From Phylloscopus collybita (taxonomy: Eukaryota; Chordata; Aves; Passeriformes; Phylloscopidae): a stretch of DNA of 64,000 bases. The stretch lies in the NCBI GenBank assembly GCA_027886175.1, contig JAJNNQ010000075.1, forward strand, positions 83,245,001 through 83,309,000, read 5' to 3'. Shown here in pieces: positions 21,101 through 32,559 of this stretch (its first letter is position 1; each line of letters starts with the position of its first letter). A program made the translations under genes and the position numbers. Below the pieces are notes generated by a model that saw only the letters and a program-made list of their open reading frames with translations, ran no database searches and had not been told where the DNA came from.

Positions 21101-23205
21101 CTCTGGACTGTCACATGATTATTAGGACCTTTCATGTAGCACAAAGACAGATGTGAAAGCTTGTGAATTTGAGTCTTCTTCAGCCAGAGTTTCCTTGCTG
21201 CTTTTCTGCCCCTGAGCCAATCTTAAATAAATGGAAAAGAAAGCTCTTTTGGAGAACTCTTTGTTTTTAGAAGTAGGTCAGTGCTCTTGAGGAGGACTTG
21301 GGCACTGGCATGGGCAGGCCGTGGCTGCCCCTCAGGATCCCCTGCAGCTCTGGGTTGGCCTCCAGGAGTCATTAAAAAGAACTGGATAATGTGTCTCTCT
21401 TAACTCACCTGCCTGAAGGAACCATTGTGGAAAACTGAAGCCCTCGTGCCTGTCTGGGAACTGTGCCGCCCTGCAGTGGCAAAATAAATCCAAGAAGGTT
21501 AGAAAGTGCTAATGTAACTTTTAAATAATGGAATATTTCTGTTTACCCTAGACTACCTCTGACAGCTCTTCAGAGACTTCTGGACTGATTGATCTCCTGA
21601 TACCTTGCTCTCTCCCTTTGTGAATATGTTGAAAAACCTTTCAGGAGCATCCCGAGACACTGTTCCATGTTCTGTTCCATTGTTCCCAATTTCTGTTCCA
21701 GTGCAAGCTTAGAACCATGTTTCAAGATGCAACACCAACAGGATGTAGGACTGATGAATGATGTCCTCTTGAGTTGTGGTGGAATATTGTGCGTTGCTGC
21801 TGCACATGGCCACGTTTTACCTGGTGCTTTCCAAAAGACAGTGGTAGGGCTGTGGTGTGTGATCAGTTCACTTTGGTCAAATCCTAAAAGGCCCTGAGTA
21901 ACTCACTGCCTGCTTCGTAGTTTGAGACCAGCAGAGAAGCTCAGCACTGACTGTTGGCATCTGTTGCTTTCTAGAACGAGACCAGGCCTGTGCAGATGAT
22001 GTTCACGACGGCAAATTTTAACATGACCTACATTGGGGACTTGCAGACCAAAATCCTTGAGCTGCCATATGTGGGTAATGAACTGAGCATGATCATCCTG
22101 CTCCCTGATGCAATCCAGGATGGATCCACTGGCTTGGAAAGGGTAAGTTGTTGAGCTGAGTGCAAAGACAGCCTGAATCCTTCCAGGGAAGGATGTCTGA
22201 TATTGCACCGAGACCTGCAGTTCAGTCCCAGAGCAATTGTGTGCCTGGTGCTCAAGGCCAGCAGAAATGTCCCTGTGCTCCCTGTCCCCAGAGTGCCTTC
22301 CCCTGCCATGGCCTTGCTGCTCAGGCTGTGTGCTGCTCCCTTTAGGCAGAAGGTCTGGCCCTGCTGAGGAGCAGAGGTCAGCTGTGGTTGTGGTGAAGGC
22401 ACAGTGTGGTGATGCTGGCATGTGGAGAGGGGGATTTGGGGTGGGCTCTCTGGAAGTCCTGTGGCCTCAAGATCTTCTGTGCTGAGCAGCTGGCAGGTGG
22501 TGTGTGGCTGACTGCCTGGAAAGAGGCTCACAGGAAAGGGCAGGATCTCTTTTGTGGTGAGGGTGGGACACAAGTTTGGGCTCTTTGGCACTGCGAACAA
22601 GGAGTTTATTACTCAGGTTTTCTTTTCATTTCTTCCACATATTAAAGATTAAAGAAAAAAACAACACAACTTCTTTGGGGTAAATGCTGGGGGAAAAAGA
22701 TGCTTGATATGTCTTTTGTGCACAGAGTATTCAGTATTTTGGCTGTGTAATATTGACTCAATTCTCATTGTAATGAAGTAAATTTGTGGTTTTCCTTCAG
22801 CTGGAAAGAGAACTTACATATGAAAAGCTGATGGGTTGGCTCAGTCCTGAAATGATGAGCTCTAAAAAGGTGAGGGTGTCTTTCCCCAAATTTAAACTGG
22901 AAGAAAAGTATGATCTCAAACCCCTTCTGAGCAGCATGGGAATGCCTGATGCATTTGACTCAGGGAAGGCAGACTTCTCAGGAATCTCATCTGGCAATGA
23001 GCTGGTGCTGTCTGAAGTGGTTCACAAATCCTTTGTGGAAGTCAATGAAGAAGGCACTGAAGCAGCTGCAGCCACAGCTGCATTGAGGGTGCCAAAGTGT
23101 GCAATGAGAGTTCCAGAATTCACTGCTGACCATCCCTTCCTCTTCTTCATCCGGCACAACAAAACTTGCAGCATTTTGTTCTGTGGCAGATTTTGCTGTC
23201 CCTAA
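18188..23205 (+). CDS. SERPINB6: SERPINB6-type clade B serpin, copy 3 (P1 Lys)
   Basis: Exons 18188-18355, 19701-19838, 20468-20585, 20816-20958, 21975-22142 and 22801-23205 give 379 residues with no breaks. The reactive loop [13 protein letters not shown] is the same as in copy 2, and the hinge GTEAAAAT and distal [10 protein letters not shown] are intact, so an active inhibitor with P1 Lys344 is expected. Intron 2 carries a copy-specific solo-LTR-like insertion (19295-19598) and intron 3 is slightly shorter (629 bp) than in copies 1 and 2. It has the full upstream module plus the 110-nt non-coding exon. As a close sister of copy 2, it probably arose by a recent duplication or was homogenised by conversion. 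Confidence 0.92.
18996..19133 (+). mobile_element. CR1-like LINE 3'-end fragment, intron 2 of copy 3
   Basis: Same CR1 tail as at 11502, ending CATTCTGTGATCCTGTAG. Confidence 0.8.
19295..19598 (-). mobile_element. Solo LTR-like insertion with 6-bp target duplication
   Basis: About 304 bp flanked by CAGTAT on both sides (19289-19294 and 19599-19604). Copies 2 and 4 have a single uninterrupted CAGTAT at this spot. On the minus strand it opens CTGTTGCCACGG and contains a TATA-like GTATAAAAT about two thirds of the way along, consistent with an endogenous retrovirus solo LTR. No retroviral genes are present. Confidence 0.8.
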
Positions 23206-23245
23206 GGAAGAGGGAGGTGTCTTGGCAGCATAGGTGCCATCCCAC

Positions 23246-23251
23246 AATAAA
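23246..23251 (+). terminator. SERPINB6: Proximal poly(A) signal AATAAA, copy 3
   Basis: 41 nt after the stop; conserved context. Confidence 0.7.
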
Positions 23252-23259
23252 CTTACATT

Positions 23260-24005
23260 TCCCTAGAACAAGGTGACTCCTTTTGCACTCATTGTCTCTT
23301 TCAGCTGTGCCTGAACCCTCTTCTGCAGTCTTGATCTCAGGCTTGGCAGGAATTACTGTGCTGCTTAGACAAACACAGCAGCTGCCATGTCCAACCCCCC
23401 TGCACCTGTGTGCAGAGGTGTCCAGGTTCTTGCTGACACCAGAACCATCCCACTTGCTCTGTGAGCACTTCTTCTGTGCTTGACTTCCCTTTTGGTGTCC
23501 AGCAGGCAGAGTCAGGCAGTGAGAGCCCATGGCAGAGAAGAAGTTGCTTTTGCTTGTGACAAGGCTGCAGCACATTTGTAGCTGCCCTTCCCTTTTACCT
23601 TCCAGTCTCATCCATTTAGTGCCTTGATCCATTGCCTGGAGCTGAAAGGAGTTTGTGGCAGCCTGTTCCAGGTAGAGCTGAACATCCTTTGTAGATGGTG
23701 TCTTATGCTAATAACTGGAAAAGTGCTTAAAAAAGAAAGGGAATGAAAGTATGCTTTTATACCAGATGTACCTATGAGGTACCATCTGTAGGATGAGTAC
23801 CTTTGTTTCATCACCCCAGAACGCCTGGGTTTATTTGTTCCCTGTCACCTGGTTCTGGTCTTCTAACAAAGAATGTAACAGATCGGTGCATGGTGCCTGT
23901 GCAATATTTGAATGACAAAAGCCTGCGTATAATTTTTTTTTCTACTGTTATATGTTTCTTATTAATATTTTCTTAGACATCACAGCTTACCTGTATAATA
24001 CCAAA
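23260..24005 (+). other. Conserved 3' flank of copy 3
   Basis: Same downstream block as copies 1 and 2, interrupted at 24006 by a foreign insertion. No gene is seen. Confidence 0.5.
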
Positions 24006-24727
24006 TGAAAGAAATTAGCCCCAGGTTATGCACTCCCGAGTTGTATTGTTACATTGTTTTGCTGTAAAATTAAAGTTGCACTGTTACTTGCTTGTTTCAA
24101 ACCGTTCATGTTGAATCTGTACCCTGAATTTCTGTTCGTTATGTCCAAGTTCTGTACCCTTTCTCCCTAAATCCTCGGCTCTCCCCTCTCCCGACGAAAC
24201 CGCGCACGCCGCCGCCGCCTTGTAGTTCCCCCTGCCACTTCCTGTTGCCCCCTGCTGCTTCTTGCTGCTCCCTGCCTGCCTGCCCGTCGAGCTGTGGGCT
24301 CCGCCCAATATGGAGATCACCTCCCATGGTGCCTGGCTGCAGCCGAGAGTCCAGTTGGAGCTAGAAAAACCCCTGAGACAGCGAGCCGACACAGAAACTG
24401 GACCTAAGAAAGACAAAACTGTGCGAGGCACATGTGTAGCTACCTGCAGGCGGCAGGCATTCTTTTGTTACTTTGTCGCCATGGCTTGAAAAGAACTGGA
24501 GAAAGGTAACGCCCCTGGACCACACGAGCCAACGCGATTCTATTGGAACCCCCGTGAGGACGGAATCCCGACTCTGCAGCAGCAGCAGCAGCAGCAGATT
24601 CGACCTGCACCTCCTCCTCCGTGGTGTCTTCAGGGAGCAGCGGCGGCGTGCGCAGGCCCCGGGCCCCCTACCCAGAGCTGATTTCCTAATAAAGGCTTTT
24701 TCAAAGGAGCTGGTCTCCTGGCCAATT
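24006..24727 (+). mobile_element. LTR-like insertion in the 3' flank of copy 3
   Basis: About 722 bp absent from the equivalent place after copies 1, 2 and 4. It begins TGAAAGAAATTAGCC, is GC-rich in the middle, and ends with CCTAATAAAGGC (AATAAA at 24688-24693) followed by TCTCCTGGCCA, like an R-U5 end. The flanks are a near-identical 12-mer (TATAATACCAAA / TATAACACCAAA), unusually long for an LTR. It could be a solo LTR or another retroposed sequence. Confidence 0.6.
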
Positions 24728-24864
24728 TATAACACCAAAGACACAGCTGCAACTACGTTCCTTATCTTGGGATGTGTTTTGTGGCTCCTGTTCCTGGAAT
24801 AATAAAAGAAGTGCAAGCGCTGCCTGGGTGTTTTCTCCTTTTTCAGTGCTAAACTCTGGGCGTA

Positions 24865-25180
24865 TCGTTCAGTGTGTCGCAGGGGGAGAAGAGCTCTCGC
24901 AGGGCGGAGCGGTCTCGGTGTGGCTGCCCCGGGCGCTGTGGCAGCGCTGCCGCCGGCCGGGCAGGGACGCGGCCAAGCGGCCTCGGCTGCGCTGGGGCGG
25001 GAGGGGAGCGGGGCAGCCTCCGCCCTGTCCCCGCCCTCGGGACATCCATCCCACGGGAACGGGGCGGTGTCGGGAAGAAGCGCGGAGCTCGCTCGTCGCC
25101 TCCCGAAGCGGCAGCGCTTCTGGGGCGCCGGGGGGTGCGGGCTGTGCGGGGTTTGGGGCGAGGCTCGCACGGGCGGTGCA
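24865..25180 (+). promoter_or_regulatory. SERPINB6: CpG island of the promoter module before copy 4
   Basis: Third instance of the CpG block. It follows the distal AATAAA (24801-24806) inherited from the copy 3 unit. Confidence 0.7.
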
Positions 25181-25200
25181 AGGAAAGGAAAAGAAAGGGA
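25180..25200 (+). repeat. Contracted GGAAA tract, copy 4 promoter
   Basis: Only about four units (AAGGAAAGGAAAAGAAAGG) remain where copy 2 has 96. It shows what an unexpanded allele of the module looks like. Confidence 0.9.
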
Positions 25201-25466
25201 GGGCGCACTCTGGGCTATTGGTTGAGGTGTTGGCTCGGGAGGTGCCGGTGTTTCCTTTAGCCCAGGGCTGGATTAAAGAACATTTTCGAGGTGCCGTGCT
25301 GACTGTGTGTGTGCCGGAGAGAGCTGACAGTGATATTGGGAATTTCTGTGGGCGGGCCGTGCGGGAAATGCGTAAATTCTGATGCAAACTCCTCCCCGTA
25401 TTTAGGTCTGAAAGGAAGCAGCGAACCTGACAGTTCTGCTTGAAGAAGTGTGGGGAAAGCTGCTGT
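25201..25466 (+). promoter_or_regulatory. SERPINB6: Core promoter and candidate first exon, copy 4
   Basis: Inverted CCAAT box at 25217-25221, GC box at 25350-25356 and candidate donor CTGCTGT/GTGAGT at 25466/25467. Confidence 0.55.
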
Positions 25467-25830
25467 GTGAGTGGAATGTGTGGGGTGTGCTGGGTTTGTG
25501 AGTCTGGAGTACTTTAGTCTGCAGTCAGGCCAGCAAAAATCCTTCTCATTTTGAGTTATAGTGCAAGGAATTTTTTTATTTTTTATTTATTTTTAATATG
25601 ATGCCATTAACTTGGAGTGATAAGTAAGGATGGGATATATGAGTACTGTGGGGAAAGAAATATCCTATTACAATGTGACTGATTTTTGCTATGTGTGGTT
25701 GGAGTTTGTAGTGTATTTGGGAAGACTTGTTCTTGGGGAGTGATATTCTGCCTGGTTGTGGGGTTTTAGGATTTTTAGTGAGAGAATTTTGCAGTGACAA
25801 TGACATTCTTGCTGGTTTTCTTGCTTTTAG

Positions 25831-25940
25831 GCAAAGTTCTCCTGCTGACTTCTCCTAGCCTGGCTGGCAGGTTTAAAACCCAGCGTGCACACGTAGAAGC
25901 GAGTTGCAGCTACCACTGAAGGTCTGTTGACTTAGAGAAG
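25831..25940 (+). other. SERPINB6: Candidate non-coding 5'UTR exon of copy 4
   Basis: 110-nt block with acceptor TTGCTTTTAG and donor AGAAG/GTAAGA, homologous to 2403-2512 and 17691-17800. Confidence 0.6.
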
Positions 25941-26325
25941 GTAAGAGTTGGTCATTCTGCCACTCTCATGTCTCACTTTGGCTCTGGTGGTTGCCCTAAA
26001 AAGGCAAATTATTTTCTATGTGAAGTCAGGAGAGACTTCTTTCAGGAAGTCCTGAACAAAGTGCCTGATCACCTCAAAAGATGCCCCACTGTGTAGGTAT
26101 GGGATTGAAATCCAGTAGCAGACTCTAAAATGCTGAAATAACTCAAATGTGTATTAGGGGATCTCAGGTTCTGGTGGCACCAAATCAGTCTCCAGAGAGC
26201 TGATAATTCTCCAACCTTTGCTGCCTAGCTTATGCCAGGAAGTTTAAAAGGCAGAAACAACTATTTTGTATTTGAATTAATTTGATCCATTCTTGTTGTG
26301 TGCTTTATGTCCCAGGCTCGGAAGC

Positions 26326-29300
26326 ATGGAAAGCCTCTGTGCAGCAAACACCACTTTTGCTGTGGACCTGCTGAAAAAGCTGTGTGAGAAGAACAGTGGG
26401 CAGAATGTGTTCTTTTCACCATTTAGCATTTCTTCTGCTTTATCTATGGTTCTGCTGGGTTCAAGAGGTAGCACTGAAGCCCAAATAAGCAAGGTAGATC
26501 TCGATAATGTTAAAATGGATGGCATTTGATGGGATCATGTGAGGAACAGATGTTTCTTTCAGACTGTGACATGCACTTGTACTAAACTGTGATTGTTACT
26601 GTGGTGTGAAAGCAGAGGTCATTCTTTGGGATGTAAGGAGAATCAATTTTCATTGTTTTTGAAGGGGGAGATTCCTTCATTATGCACTGAAGGGTTTCCT
26701 GGGTTTAGTTTGTGGGTTTTTTTTTTTTGGAATGGCTTTTGAGACCAATCTTCCTTAATATGTAATTAGGAGCTACCTGGAAATTTTTTATTGCTCAGTT
26801 GGTAGCTACATATACTATTTTCTTTTCCTTCTTTTCTTGGGCTGTAAATCACATGATACATCTTCTGAAAATGAAGCCATGCACATAGAAAACATTTTAA
26901 AAATCCCACTGTCTGCATTTCAAACTGGTAACCACAACTTGATTTCCCCCTTTTTAAAAACTTGATCAGGTAGCAAATATCTCTTGGCATGTGATTTAAG
27001 TAGGAGGTGGCAATATTTAGTGCAGAACCAGGCGTTTCAGTTTGGCTGTTTGCTTCCTTTGTAAAGTGGGAGAGGGGTATAAACTCCTATCTTGTTTCCA
27101 TGTACTTTATAAAGGTTTCTGAAAAACCTACATTGGTTCCATACATGGAGATATTCAACATCCATCTGGACACAGTCCTGGACTACCAGCTCTAGGTGTC
27201 CCTGCTTGGGCAGGGCTTTGTAGCAGATTGTCCCCACAGGTCCCTTCCCACCTGAGCCATTCTGTGATCCTGTAGCACTTGGCTTGAGGGAAGGAAAATC
27301 AGGGCTGCTGATTTTCTGCTGCTCCCTAATTTATGACTTGTGCAATATCTTGCTGGGTACATCAGATATGCCTTGCATGATAAGCTCCAGACAGGAAGTG
27401 TGGTGAAAAAAATCTCTTGGCTTCAAGTCACAGTATTTTACCTAAAAGTAATTTTAATGTTAAAATAATTTTAATTTTAATTTTAATATAAAAACAATCA
27501 TGCTGAAGCAAGTGTGTTTAGAGAAGTTATGGACACTGCTGTGGATGTTGGTCTTTGTGCAGGTGCTTTCTCTGAAGAGTGCCCAGGATGCTCACAATGG
27601 GTATCCATCCCTTCTCTCTGAAATCAATGACCCAAACAACAAATACATCCTGAGAACTGCAAACCGGCTCTATGGAGAAAAGACCTTTGAGTTTCTGGCA
27701 GTAAGTAGCCATTACATTTGTGGCATTTCTTAGTATGATGTACATGTGTGATGGTTTCATCCCTTACTATATTTTATGTGACTAGGAGAACATAAAGACC
27801 AAAACAGGCTTACCTTAAAATTACAAGGGTAGTTTATTTACGCTCACTAAAAGAATGAAAATAAGACAAAGGGAAAGAAAAAATCCAAATGAAACTTTGA
27901 AAACATCCTTTCTTCCCTCCACAATTGTTCTCTTTCACACACTCAACATAAAAAGACAAAACCTGTAATTTCAGTCAGTTTTACCATTGAAAGATAATCT
28001 TTCATCAGTTCTTTAGGAAAGGAATCTCTCTAGGTTCCATAGAGACATTGTCTGCAAGGACCTGAAAGGAACCTCTGCAAACTGTGAAATCCTACCCATT
28101 AGCAGCTTTCCCAACACTGCACATGGGCCATATCAGCTTATTTAGGGGTACTGTTTAAGGATGCCTCCTCTAGTATAACACAAAGATTCTCTTCTTCTGT
28201 ATCCAAAATCATCTCCATCTCATAAGAAATGGAGACCTCGTTTTTACCCTAGGAGTGCAGGGCCTCGTATCACTTTCTCTCTAAAATCATCTTTGTCTCA
28301 AAGGCTGAGACCTCCTTTTACCCCAGGAGTGGAGGGCTTACTCTATTCAAAATTTCCAATTAAATCTCAATTATATTCCTCCACAACCTTTAACTGGAAG
28401 CAGCATTTCTCCCCCAGACAGCATTTATATGTTACAGGAAAAAAAACCAGTTCCGTCTCCATAGTTTACCAGAAATGTCCCACCAAATTAGGCCATTCCT
28501 CCTCCTTTGCCTCAAGTAGTCTTTTCACGCTCTCTTCACTGACTTCAGTTTCATGCTGTGTCTCTTTATGGTTCAATCACTATGTCTGTCCTTACTCTGG
28601 GACAGGTCGGGGTTCTCGGAAAGTTCATTTGCTGGCAGGAAAGAGTTAAAGCTTGCCCAGGCCTACTGTGTTTGCTCACGTGGTCCCTACCGGCGGGAGC
28701 CAGAAAAATCTCAAGGCCATGCCAGTGGGGAGGCTGCTGGATGCCTTCTCTTCCACCCCTCGATCTCATGGCGTGGGCCACTCAGAGCTGCTCCCTGAGG
28801 CCTGAGGAAGGAGGAGGGGCAGGGCAGCGGAACATTGCCCTGCTCCAGCCAGAGACACGGGCAGCTGCCAGGGCTTTTCCTGCCCTCCCCACTGCTGCTG
28901 TTCCCGGGCCCAGGCACGGCCGGGCTGCTCCCCCGCGGGGCAGCAGCTCCCGCAGGCCCGGCCGGGCCCAGCTCAGCCGCCCAGGGGCAGCGGGGCCTGG
29001 CCCGGCCCGACTCCCGCAGGGTGTTACCTGGTCACTCACCCAGAGAAAAGAGGAGGCTTCCACACAGTCTCAGCTTTATATGGGTATTACCGAAAGTTGC
29101 ATTCTGTTTTCTCAGTGGTTAAACCACATGTCAATAAAAAATCCGAAGCCTGATAGGTCTGTCCTTTCCAAAGAAATCCAAACTATGTTAACCCATGACA
29201 ACTTGCTATGTCTTTCCTCTGGAGGTCAAGGCAGGCTTTGGGGTTTGCCTCCCAAATATTCTTGACACAGAGCCTGGAGTCTAATTGATTCTAAGCCTGT

Positions 29301-32300
29301 TGTCTGTACTTGGTGAAGAATCTCGTTTAAATCACTAGTGTCCTGAGTGGGCAAGTGTAAAATCCATCAGTCTCTACTCTTGAGGGTTCTGTGATCCATT
29401 CACCTATTTGGCTGTGGGACAAATGGTTGATGTATCTCTTAGCAAAAGTCTTTTACAGAATCTTATAAAATCATATGTCATGTCCCTGAAGCACAAAATA
29501 ATAACAAGAAAAAAAACAGCCATATAATTTTCAATGAAGTGTACAAGTGTTGTAGTAGTGTGCCTAAGCCATAACAATAATATTGATTGCTAGTTCAAGG
29601 AAGTGGCATAAATGCTAGTAGGAACTTGTCAGCCAGAACTTCAATGGCTCTATATGAAGATGGGGAAGGAAAGCAGGCAGATTTCCTGGGGGAATGTAAG
29701 GATCATCTGTGACTAAATGAGAGTAAATCTCTTGCTGAAAGTCTGTTGTGAATGTCCCTGTTAGTCTTTCATAGAGTCGAGTCAGAAATCCTACCATGCT
29801 GGCCTAGAGCAGATGGACTTCCTGCATGCTTGTGAGGATTCCAGGAAACAAATCAATGGCTGGGTAGAGGAAAGGACTGAAGGTGAGTGCTTTGCCAAGC
29901 TGTGTTTCGTGGCAGCCACTGTTTGGGTAAACACCTACCTCAGCATGTAGGTTTGTGAATTGAAACAAGTGAGATTTAGAGCTGTTGCTGTGTCTGGTCC
30001 ATAATTCTATTCTCTGTTGTGTATTAAATGCAGAGTAGATTCTGTCTTGGATAATAATTAGATGCATGTCAACCTATGAAATAATGTGGTTTTTTTTCTT
30101 TGTATCATAAAGGTAAAATTCAGAACCTGTTGGCAGAGGGGATTCTCAGTTCCCTGACCAGGCTTGTGTTGGTGAATGCCATCTATTTCAAAGGCAACTG
30201 GGAAGAGCAGTTCAACAAACAGTGGACCACAGAATGGGCATTCCAAATTAATAAGGTATGATGTGCTAAAATGCTGACAATACACTCATAGGTGGATGTT
30301 GTCTGAGATGACCACCTTTAAGGAGAAATGAAATCTTTCCAGCAGGGTTACCTTGGGTAGGCTGTATGAGATTTTTTATGTCCTCTCTCTTTCATATGTA
30401 CACCCTCTTTGCTGAGTTTCTCTGAACTTTCACATGATTATTAGGACCTTTCATGTAGCACAAAGACAGATGTGTTTGAGTCTTCTTCAGTTAGAGCTTC
30501 CTTGCTGCATTTCTGCCTCTGAGCCAATCTTAAATAAATGGAAAAGAAATCTCCTTTGGAGAACTCTTTGTTTTTAGAAGTAGGTCAGTGCTCTTGAGGA
30601 GGACTTGGGCACTGGCATGGGCAGGCCGTGGCTGCCCCTCAGGATCCCTGCAGCTCTGGGTTGGCCTCCAGGAGTCATTAACAAGAACTGGATAATGTGT
30701 CTCTCTTAACTCACCTGCCTGAAGGAACCATTGTGGAAAAGTGAAGCCCTCGTGCCTGTCTGGAAACTGTCCCGCCCTGCAGTGACAAAATAAATCCAAG
30801 AATGTTAGAAAGTGCTAATATAACTTTTAAATAATGGAATATTTCTGTTCACCCCAGACTACCTCTGACAGTTCTTCAGAGACTGCTGGACTGATTGATC
30901 TCCTGATACCTTGCTCTCTCCCTTTGTGAATATGTTGAAAAACCTTTCAGGAGCATCCCGAGACACTGTTCCATGTTCTGTTCCATTGTTCCCAATTTCT
31001 GTTCCAGTGCAAGCTTAGAACCATGTTTCAAGATGCAACACCAACAGGATGTAGGACTGATGAATGATGTCCTCTTGAGTTGTGGTGGAATGTTGTGCAT
31101 TGCTGCTGCACATGGCCACGTTTTACCTGGTGCTTTCCAAAAGACAGTGGTAGGGCTGTGGTGTGTGATCAGTTCACTTTGGTCAAATCCTAAAAGGCCC
31201 TGAGTAACTCACTGCCTGCTTCGTAGTTTGAGACCAGCAGAGAAGCTCAGCACTGACTGTTGGCATCTGTTGCTTTCTAGAACGAGACCAGGCCTGTGCA
31301 GATGATGTTCAAGGAGGCAAATTTTAACATGACCTACATTGGGGACTTGCAGACCAAAATCCTTGAGCTGCCATATGTGGGTAATGAACTGAGCATGATC
31401 ATCCTGCTCCCTGATGCAATCCAGGATGGATCCACTGGCTTGGAAAGGGTAAGTTGTTGAGCTGAGTACAAAGACAGCCTGAGTCCTTCCAGGGAAGGAT
31501 GTCTGATATTGCACCGAGACCTGCAGTTCAGTCCCAGAGCAATTGTGTGCCTGGTGCTCAAGGCCAGCAGAAATGTCCCTGAGCTCCCTGTCCCCAGAGT
31601 GCCTTCCCCTGCCATGGCCTTGCTGCTCAGGCTGTGTGCTGCTCCCTTAGGCAGAAGGTCTGGCCCTGCTGAGGAGCAGAGGTCAGCTGTGGTTGTGGTG
31701 AAGGCACAGTGTGGTGATGCTGGCATGTGGAGAGGGGGATTTTGGGTGGGCTCTCTGGAAGTCCTGTGGCCTCAAGATCTTCTGTGCTGAGCAGCTGGCA
31801 GGTGGTGTGTGGCTGGCTGCCTGGAAAGAGGCTCACAGGAAAGGGCAGGATCTTTTGTGGTGCGGGTAGGACTAGGTTTGGGCTCTTTGGCACTGCTAAC
31901 AAGGGGTTTATTACTCAGGTTTCTTGAGTCTTTTACTTCCCTATTAAAAATGTAAAGAAATCCCCCACAGACTTCATGCTTAACCCAGGGGGGAAGAAAA
32001 AGCATGATATGTGCTATGTGAAGAAACACAGAGGAATCACTTTGGCTGTATAATGTTGACTCAATTCTCATCATAATTATGTAAATTTGTGATTTTTCTT
32101 CAGCTGGAAAGAGAACTTACATATGAGAAGCTGATGGGTTGGCTCAGTCCTGAAATGATGGACTCTACAAACGTGAGGGTGTCTTTACCCAGATTTAAAC
32201 TGGAAGAAAAGTATGATCTGAAACCTCTTCTGAGCAATATGGGAATGCCTGATGCATTTGACTCGGGGAAGGCAGACTTCTCAGGAATCTCATCTGGCAA

Positions 32301-32505
32301 TGAGCTGGTGCTGTCTGAAGTGGTTCACAAGTCCTTTGTGGAAGTCAATGAAGAAGGCACTGAAGCAGCTGCTGCCACTGGGGTGGTTGCTAATTGCTGT
32401 GCAATGAGAGTTCCAGATTTCACTGCTGATCATCCCTTCCTCTTCTTCATCCGGCACAACAAAACTTGCAGCATTTTGTTCTGTGGCAGATTTTGCTGTC
32501 CCTAA
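26326..32505 (+). CDS. SERPINB6: SERPINB6-type clade B serpin, copy 4 (divergent, shortened reactive loop)
   Basis: Exons 26326-26493, 27563-27700, 29765-29882, 30113-30255, 31281-31448 and 32104-32505 give 378 residues. The loop after the intact hinge GTEAAAAT reads [14 protein letters not shown], one codon shorter than in copies 1-3. Counting from the hinge, P1 is Cys344 with Ala P1'; aligning from the distal side, P1 is Cys343 with Cys P1'. Either way the basic P1 is lost, suggesting a non-trypsin-like target (inference). Exons 5-7 share [12 protein letters not shown] and [13 protein letters not shown] with copy 1, whereas the promoter, exon 1b and introns 2, 5 and 6 resemble copies 2 and 3: a mosaic. 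Intron 3 is 2064 bp because of an LTR-like insertion (27747-29200), and the sequence after that insertion is also more diverged. Confidence 0.92.
27138..27275 (+). mobile_element. CR1-like LINE 3'-end fragment, intron 2 of copy 4
   Basis: Same CR1 tail as in copies 2 and 3, ending CATTCTGTGATCCTGTAG. Confidence 0.8.
27747..29200 (-). mobile_element. LTR-like insertion (about 1.45 kb) in intron 3 of copy 4
   Basis: Absent from intron 3 of copies 1-3, where the sequence reads TAATGCACTTGCTGTG. Here the flanks are ACATG (left) and ACTTG (right), an imperfect 5-bp target duplication. The minus strand starts TGTCATGGGTTAACATAG and has a TATA-like CCCATATAAAGC about 120 bp in, then a very GC-rich stretch (28680-29040). 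No retroviral coding sequence is recognisable. Most likely a long solo LTR in antisense orientation to the gene. Confidence 0.65.
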
Positions 32506-32545
32506 GGAGGAGGGGGGTGTCTTGGCAGCATAGGTGCCATCCCAC

Positions 32546-32551
32546 AATAAA
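32546..32551 (+). terminator. SERPINB6: Proximal poly(A) signal AATAAA, copy 4
   Basis: 41 nt after the stop; conserved context. Confidence 0.7.
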
Positions 32552-32559
32552 CTTACATT

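Noticed and set aside
28558..29265. 235-codon plus-strand frame in intron 3 of copy 4
   Set aside because: Falls across the GC-rich LTR-like insertion; no recognisable protein.
2913..32505. Array as SERPINB9 rather than SERPINB6
   Set aside because: The [11 protein letters not shown] segment, the copy 1 loop MMMRCA and the GILFCGRF-like ending fit SERPINB6 better; SERPINB9 has an acidic P1. A phylogeny would settle it.
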